Shown here in pieces: positions 63,127-64,000 of a stretch of DNA of 64,000 nucleotides (positions are counted from its first letter, which is position 1; each line of letters begins with the position of its first letter). Under the pieces are notes generated by a model that had not been told where the DNA came from, searched no databases, and worked only from the letters and a program-made list of their open reading frames with translations. The translations under genes were made by a program, and so were the position numbers. The DNA is from Hymenobacter sp. BT559 (GTDB lineage Bacteria > Bacteroidota > Bacteroidia > Cytophagales > Hymenobacteraceae): positions 434,001 to 498,000 of the forward strand of contig NZ_JAELXV010000002.1 of the NCBI RefSeq assembly GCF_016427535.1. The letters are read 5' to 3'.

Positions 63127-63864
63127 TCAATTGTCCGAGTGGCTGAGCACGCGGAAGCTCAGGCGTAGCAGAGCCTGCCGCGTGGTGTCGAGCTGGTCGG
63201 CCACTACCGGAATGCGCTTGCGGCGCTTGCCGTGCTGGAAGTACGTGTAGAGGGTGTCGGGCCGGGGGCGGTCGGGCCGCAGCGGGTAGGCCCGCACGTA
63301 CACCACCGAATCACTAACGCGGGCCTCGGCCACGGGCCCAAACGGGTAGTCCATTAGGTAGGAGTTGCGCTCGTAGGTGTTGCCGGCTGGCCAGCGCCGA
63401 TGCTCCAGCAGCGCCAGACGCCAGGAGTAGGTAATCGACATGCGGAGCGGGGTGCCGTCGGCGGTTTCAGCCACCTTGGGCTCGGTGCTGGCTTCGGCGA
63501 AAAAATCCCAGTGGTAGCCGGGCTGCTCATACTCCTCCAGCCGCAGATAGGTGCGGCGAAACGTGAGCGTATCGAGCCGGGCCGCCGCAGCCACCGACGC
63601 CGGCACAAACTGCACGCGCAGCAGCACTTGGCTGCGGTGCGCATTGCTGAGCTGAAAAAGAATGTCGGTATACAACGAGTCAGGCGCCCAAAAGCTCTCC
63701 AGCGTGTCTTGTCGGTTGAGGATGGGGCGGTAGCGGGGCGCCATTGTTTCGAGCAGCGGGACTAGGCGCGGCGGCCGCTCCGGTGTTTCGGGCGTCTGGC
63801 AGGCGCCGAGGCCGAGCAGCCCGGTAGTCAGGCCCCCTAAGGCAGTGCGAAGGCGGTGCGGCAT
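63127..63864 (-). CDS. Predicted lipoprotein of unknown function
   Basis: 245 aa from ATG 63864. The signal peptide ends in the lipobox LLGLGAC (Cys at residue 22), which decides this start over the longer 63972 frame. The mature part is Arg-rich and beta-rich with many tyrosines (TYLRLEEYEQPGYHWDFF), and no family is recognised. It may be an outer-membrane or inner-membrane lipoprotein. Confidence 0.65.
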   Translation of the reverse strand: MPHRLRTALGGLTTGLLGLGACQTPETPERPPRLVPLLETMAPRYRPILNRQDTLESFWAPDSLYTDILFQLSNAHRSQVLLRVQFVPASVAAAARLDTLTFRRTYLRLEEYEQPGYHWDFFAEASTEPKVAETADGTPLRMSITYSWRLALLEHRRWPAGNTYERNSYLMDYPFGPVAEARVSDSVVYVRAYPLRPDRPRPDTLYTYFQHGKRRKRIPVVADQLDTTRQALLRLSFRVLSHSDN

Positions 63865-64000
63865 AGCATTACCGGCAGATAGCAAAGGGACCAGCGGTGC
63901 CCGGCCGGAATTCCTGCCCGATACGCATGTTGCTGGTGTCGTGTTGGGGGCCAACGGTGTGAAAGCACGCACTGCTTGAATAAAGTAAAAGCTGCGCAGC

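Overview
The window looks like a chromosomal segment of a GC-rich Bacteroidota bacterium of the Cytophagales, most like Hymenobacter. The grounds are a type IX secretion system (T9SS) core pair (PorU, PorV), three large secreted proteins with T9SS-type C-terminal domains, promoters with the Bacteroidetes -7 element TAnnTTTG, little use of Shine-Dalgarno sites, SusC-like carboxypeptidase-regulatory domains, and the Bacteroidota style of ccm cluster. I see no phage, transposase, tRNA, rRNA or CRISPR array. The content is mostly housekeeping and envelope genes, with a signalling block and a metal-efflux block towards the right.

Layout. 1-4.6 kb (+): end of an envelope protein gene, mltG, dtd, a MazG-like pyrophosphohydrolase and anmK. 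4.7-12.2 kb (-): a small exported protein, a CUB/CARDB T9SS cargo, divIC, eno, a glycosyltransferase and a lipoprotein. 12.3-15.7 kb: redox and Fe-S genes, namely a TrxR-like ferredoxin-NADP reductase with a [2Fe-2S] ferredoxin (+), and cspA, iscX, an ISC-type ferredoxin and a DUF2520 Rossmann protein (-). 16-26.5 kb: a cytochrome c maturation cluster (ccmB, methyltransferase, ccmC, ccmD, ccmE, ccmF, all -) flanked by two paralogous T9SS cargo genes that point towards each other. 26.6-31.2 kb (-): a propeller/beta-barrel fusion and a DAO-type oxidase. 31.3-41 kb (+): MBL hydrolase, CarboxypepD_reg protein, pssA, porU, porV and a zinc-site-less M16 protein. 41-49.4 kb: a signalling block (degenerate CZB-like protein, PAS-PAS protein, NarL-type regulator, PAS histidine kinase, CheB-CheR-PAS fusion, all -, with a divergent stand-alone CheB). 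49.7-61 kb (+): STAS protein, OmpR-type two-component system, AI-2E-type permease, CzcCBA-like RND efflux operon and an SBF-like carrier. 61-64 kb: a DUF2490-like barrel, a MITE-like element, a DUF1963 protein and a lipoprotein.

Two signals stand out beyond the gene list. First, the palindrome CCTAGG occurs about 100 times by hand count, roughly five times a simple base-composition expectation, although CTAG is usually avoided in bacteria. In genes it is almost always read as (NNC)(CTA)(GGN), that is X-Leu-Gly, and it also occurs between genes and over TAG stop codons. It behaves like a highly iterated palindrome, similar in kind to HIP1 of cyanobacteria. Second, the promoter of the OmpR-type regulator and the promoter of the metal-efflux operon carry direct TTCTAAT repeats at an exact 11-bp period. 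In both, the last repeat lies exactly 21 bp before the -7 element. This points to one regulon with a defined operator.

Several families of intergenic inverted repeats (REP-like, GC-rich and TTAA-rich) sit between genes, often inside apparent operons. Starts were adjusted where the N-terminus, a lipobox or family conservation argued for it; all function calls are from family recognition by eye, with no database search.
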